DNA from: Nocardia takedensis NBRC 100417
GTDB taxonomy: Bacteria > Actinomycetota > Actinomycetes > Mycobacteriales > Mycobacteriaceae
Direction of reading: 5' to 3'
DNA: 57,623 nucleotides
Assembly (NCBI RefSeq): GCF_000308695.1
Contig: NZ_BAGG01000110.1
Location: 1-57,623, forward strand
Shown: positions 53,901 through 57,623 of the stretch, piece by piece
How the letters are laid out: every line of letters begins with the position of its first letter
Position numbering within the stretch: the first letter of the stretch is position 1
Position numbers and translations under genes: made by a program
The notes under the pieces: generated by a model
What the model was told of the DNA's origin: nothing
The model's input: only the letters and a program-made list of their open reading frames with translations
Database searches by the model: none

Positions 53901-56900
53901 CAGGCTGAAGAACGAACGCATCGGCAGGTACTCGCCGAAGGGTTGCACGATCTTCTTGTCGTGCCGGTCACCCGGCCCCGCCGCGCCGTCCCACACCATC
54001 ACCGAATTGGTGGTGGTGCGATCCCCGTTGACCAGCACCGCGCCGACCAGGATGGGCGCGCCCACCGCCACCGACGCCTCGGTGATCAGCGCGGCGGCGT
54101 CGGGATTGCGCAGCGGGTCGATGTCGGAGGAGTTCTCCGGCCAGATCACCACGTCGGGACGCGGACTCCGCCCCGCCGCGACGTCGCGGGCCAGTTCCCG
54201 CGTGCGCCGGACGTGATTGTCGAGCACCGCCCGCCGCTGGGCGTTGAAATCCAGGCCCAGACGGGGCACGCTGCCCTGGATCGCGGCCACCGTGACCGTG
54301 CTGTCGCCCGCGTCGGGCGCGGGCAGCGCGGGGCGCAGCAGCAGGCCCGCCAATGGAACGGCCACCAGGGTGGCGGCGGTGACTGTCGTGGCGGCGCGGG
54401 TCATGCGCTCGGGGGCCAGCGCGGGCGGTTCGGGGGAAGTGCGGGCGAGCAGGTGGTCCACGAGGGCGGCGGCGGTGGTGCCGGTGAGCGCGACGGCGAA
54501 ACCGATCAGTACCGGCCCGCCGAACATGGCCAGTGGTAGGAACCAGCCGTCGGCCTGGCCGAAAGCGAGCCGCCCCCAGGGGAATCCGCCGAACGGGAAG
54601 TTCGACCGTCCCCATTCCGCGGTCACCCACGCCAACGCGATCCACAGCGGCCACCCCGGCAGACCGCCCAGCAGGCGGGCCAGCAGACCGAACAGTCCGA
54701 GGAACACAGCACAGGCCAGCGACAGGGCCAGCCACGGCACCGGCCCCACGTAGATGCCGGTCCACGGCAGCAGCGGCAGGAAGAAACCGAGCCCGGCCAG
54801 CAGGCCGTAGCCGAAGCCCGCGCGCAGCGGGCCCCGACCGCGCACGACCAAGGTGAGCAGGGCGATTCCCAGCGGTGCGAGGAACCAGTACGGCCGTGGC
54901 GGAAAACTGCCGAACAGCAGCAGCCCCGCCACGATCGCCGCCACCGACCTGGTCACCGCCGGACAGCGCTCGAACCAGCGCACACGCACCGGCGAAACCT
55001 CCGCCGCGGCGGAGGTTTCGGGACTCGCGGCGGTCGCCGACTCAGGCTTCATGGATGACGACTCCGCGGTGGACGGTGCGCAGGCAGGTGGGCAGGGCGG
55101 TGTCGGGGTCCAGCGGCGGCAGGCCGGGCACCCGCGAGCGGGGGTCGGTCGACCAGCGCTGCACGGCGTCCGCGGCGGCGGCGACCACCAGGTCCTCGGC
55201 CGCCCAGACCGCGTAGGAGGCGGGGGCGCCGGGCACCAGCGTGCCCGAGACACCGTCGCGGACCCCGCCCGCGCGCCAACCGCCCCTGGTCGCGGCGGCG
55301 AAGGCCGCGCGCGGAGACAGTCCACTGCCCGGGGTGCGGTGGTGCACCGCCGCGCGGACCGCCGCCCACGGGTTCAGTGCCGTGACCGGTGCGTCCGATC
55401 CGATCGCGAGCGCGATCCCGGCGGCGGCCATGCGGGCGTAGGGGTTCATGGCGGCGGCGCGGTCGGCGCCGAGGCGCGCGGCGTACATGCGGTCGGGTCC
55501 GCCCCAGGCGGCGTCGAATCCCGGTTGCACACTGGCGATCACGCCGAGGGCGGCCAGTTCGGCGATCTGCTCGGCGTCGAGCATCTCGGCGTGTTCGACC
55601 CGGTGACCGCGCGCGGCGACCGCCGGTGTGCCGAGGGCGTCGGCGGCGCGGCGGAATCCAATCAGCGCGGCGTCCATCGCGGCGTCGCCGATGACGTGGA
55701 ATCCGGCCTGCACGCCGGCTTCGGTACAGGCCCGCACGTGGTCGGCGACGGCGTCGGCGTCCAGATAGCCGACTCCCGCGCCGGCATCGTCGGCGTAGGG
55801 CTCGCGCAGCCAGGCGGTGCGCGACCCCAGCGATCCGTCGACGAACAGGTCACCGGCCAGGCCGTCGACGCCGAGTTCGGCGACCAGCGCTTTCGCCTCC
55901 TCGGCGGTGCGCACGGCCTCGCCCCAGTAGGTCCGCACCTCGACGCCGTGCGCGAACTCGCGCAGTTCCGCCAAGTCGGTGCGGCCCGCGATCTCGGGGC
56001 CGGAGCATTCGTGGACGGCGGCGACGCCGTTGGCCGCCGCGTGATCGAGCGCGGCGCGGCGGGCCCGGTCGCGGCGGTCGCGGTCGAGCAGGTCCAGCGC
56101 GGCGGCGCGGACGAGGTGGTGGGCTCGCGCGCGGACCGGTTCGCCGCGGGTGAAACCGGTCGCGGCGGTCACGGCGGGCACGGCGTCGAGCAGGGCGGTG
56201 GAGGCGATCGCGGAGTGGGCGTCGACGCGGGCCAGGTAGACCGGTCGGCCCGGGCCTGCCGCGGCGTCGATCTCGGCGACGGTCGGCGGCCTGCCCTCGG
56301 GCCAGCGGGTCTCGTCCCAGCCGTCGCCCAGGATCGGGCCGCCGGGTTCGGCCGCGGCGTGGGCGCGCACGCGGGCGAGGCAGTCGGCCAGCGAGTCGGC
56401 GGCCGCGAGGTCGAGTCCGGTCAGGCGCAGGCCCAGCGCGGTGAGATGCACGTGCGGGTCGACGAACGCGGGGGCGACGAAAGCGCCCGCCAGATCGATG
56501 ATCTCGGCGTCGGGGTGCAGCGCCCGCCCTGGGCGTTCGGCGCCCAGCCACACCACCGTGCCGTCGGTGACGGCCATCGCTGTCGCGTCGGGTGCGCTCG
56601 CACTGTAGAAACGACCGCCGATCAGCAACTGGGTACTCACGGGGGATCAGTCTGCCGTATGCCCGCGCGCGGCCTTCGCGGCGGACACCCGCCCGGAATC
56701 AGGCCGGGCCGACGGCGCGGCGGGCGTTGCCCTGGCCGTCGTCGTACCACTGCTGCACGACGACGCCGTCGATCACCTCGCCGCCGTCGATCACCACGCC
56801 GCGGTAGGGCCGGGCGGCGGCGAGACGAGCGATACGCCGCGCGGCGAACGCGGTGATCAGCGGACGGACCAGCACGCGGGTGGGCGGCAGCAGCAAGAGC

Positions 56901-57623
56901 AGGCCGAGCACGCCGGTGACCAGGCCGGGGATGAACATCAGCAGACCGCCGAGCGCGACGAGCGCGCCGTCGGCGACGGCCGTGCCCGGGTCGAGTTCGC
57001 CGCGCGAGACGCGGCGGAACTGCTCGAACACCCGTCTGCCCTGCGAGCCGATCAGCAGCAGGCCCGCCGCCGAGGTGGCGATCAGCAGCAGGATCGCGGG
57101 GACGACGCCGAGCAACTGCCCCACCGCGACCAGTGCGGCGATCTCGACGACTGCGTAGAGCACGAACAACAGGGCGGGCATGGCGTTCCTTCCGGGACGG
57201 TCTATCCGGTCCAACGTCCGAATGTCCGATTCTGCTCCCGAATCCACCTGATAGCTCGCTGAGAGGACGCCTATCCCCCGGGCCGCACCAACCCGGTCTC
57301 GTAGGCCAGCACCACGGCCTGCACCCGGTCGCGCAACCCCAGTTTGGTCAGCACCCGGCCCACGTGGGTCTTGACGGTGGCCTCCGACAGGTACAGCTGT
57401 TCGGCGATCTCGGCGTTGGAGCGGCCCGCCGCGATCTGTTCGAGCACCTCGCGCTCCCTGGCGGTGAGCACGTCCAGCATCGAGGCGTCGCGCATCCCGG
57501 CGGGATCGTCGGCGATCAGCCGGTCGAGCAGACGTTTGGTGACCTTCGGCGAGACCACCGCGTCACCCGCGGCGACGCTGCGGATGGCCGAGACCAGATC
57601 CTCCGGCGGGGTGTCCTTGAGCA

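Overview
This window looks like chromosome from a high-GC, mycolic-acid-containing actinomycete, most likely Nocardia or a close relative. The evidence is a secreted antigen-85-type mycolyltransferase, FadE5-like and FadD-like lipid enzymes, a GT87 membrane mannosyltransferase, RbpA, an actinobacterial TatB and TatC, and strong GC3 codon bias. I saw no tRNA, rRNA, CRISPR array, transposase or integrase.

Region 1 (1-15.4 kb) is mainly lipid handling. It holds an MFS exporter (cut by the window edge and apparently frameshifted) coupled to a PapA-like acyltransferase, a mycolyltransferase, convergent tatB and tatC, an MpaB-type oxygenase coupled to a FadE5-like dehydrogenase, a fadD, a DoxX-like membrane protein, and a DUF6285 - APH kinase-like - acyl-CoA dehydrogenase operon divergent from a second fadD. 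That last set resembles the levulinate/4-hydroxyacyl-CoA route (LvaB/LvaA/LvaC/LvaE; animal ACAD10/11 fuse the kinase and dehydrogenase). Five copies of a sequence of the form GTTA-N7-TTCAC lie only in the intergenic regions of this block and suggest one regulon.

Region 2 (15.4-36.9 kb) is mixed. It contains a secreted repeat protein, a divergent pair around a KstR-type operator (a FabG3-like hydroxysteroid dehydrogenase and a dihydrodipicolinate-reductase-like protein), a GT87 enzyme, two SUKH-like proteins, a desaturase, a lower-GC gap ending in an 18-codon small ORF, msrB-msrA, a PhoD-like phosphatase, an HxlR regulator facing tandem operators next to an AlaA/AspC-type aminotransferase, a lipoprotein, a guanine-deaminase-like amidohydrolase, HdeD, a GT9 enzyme, an ArsR regulator and an M23 peptidase.

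Region 3 (36.9-57.6 kb) is rbpA, then a 13.7-kb four-module NRPS gene translationally coupled through a 40-codon ORF to a DrrA/DrrB-type exporter, then lnt, an amidohydrolase, fxsA and the end of a LuxR-family response regulator. In mycobacteria rbpA, ppm1/lnt and fxsA are close together. Here the NRPS-exporter block lies between rbpA and lnt, and no ppm1-like synthase is seen. The first NRPS module has an EntF-like serine code; the other three share an unusual, nearly identical code. The product is unknown.
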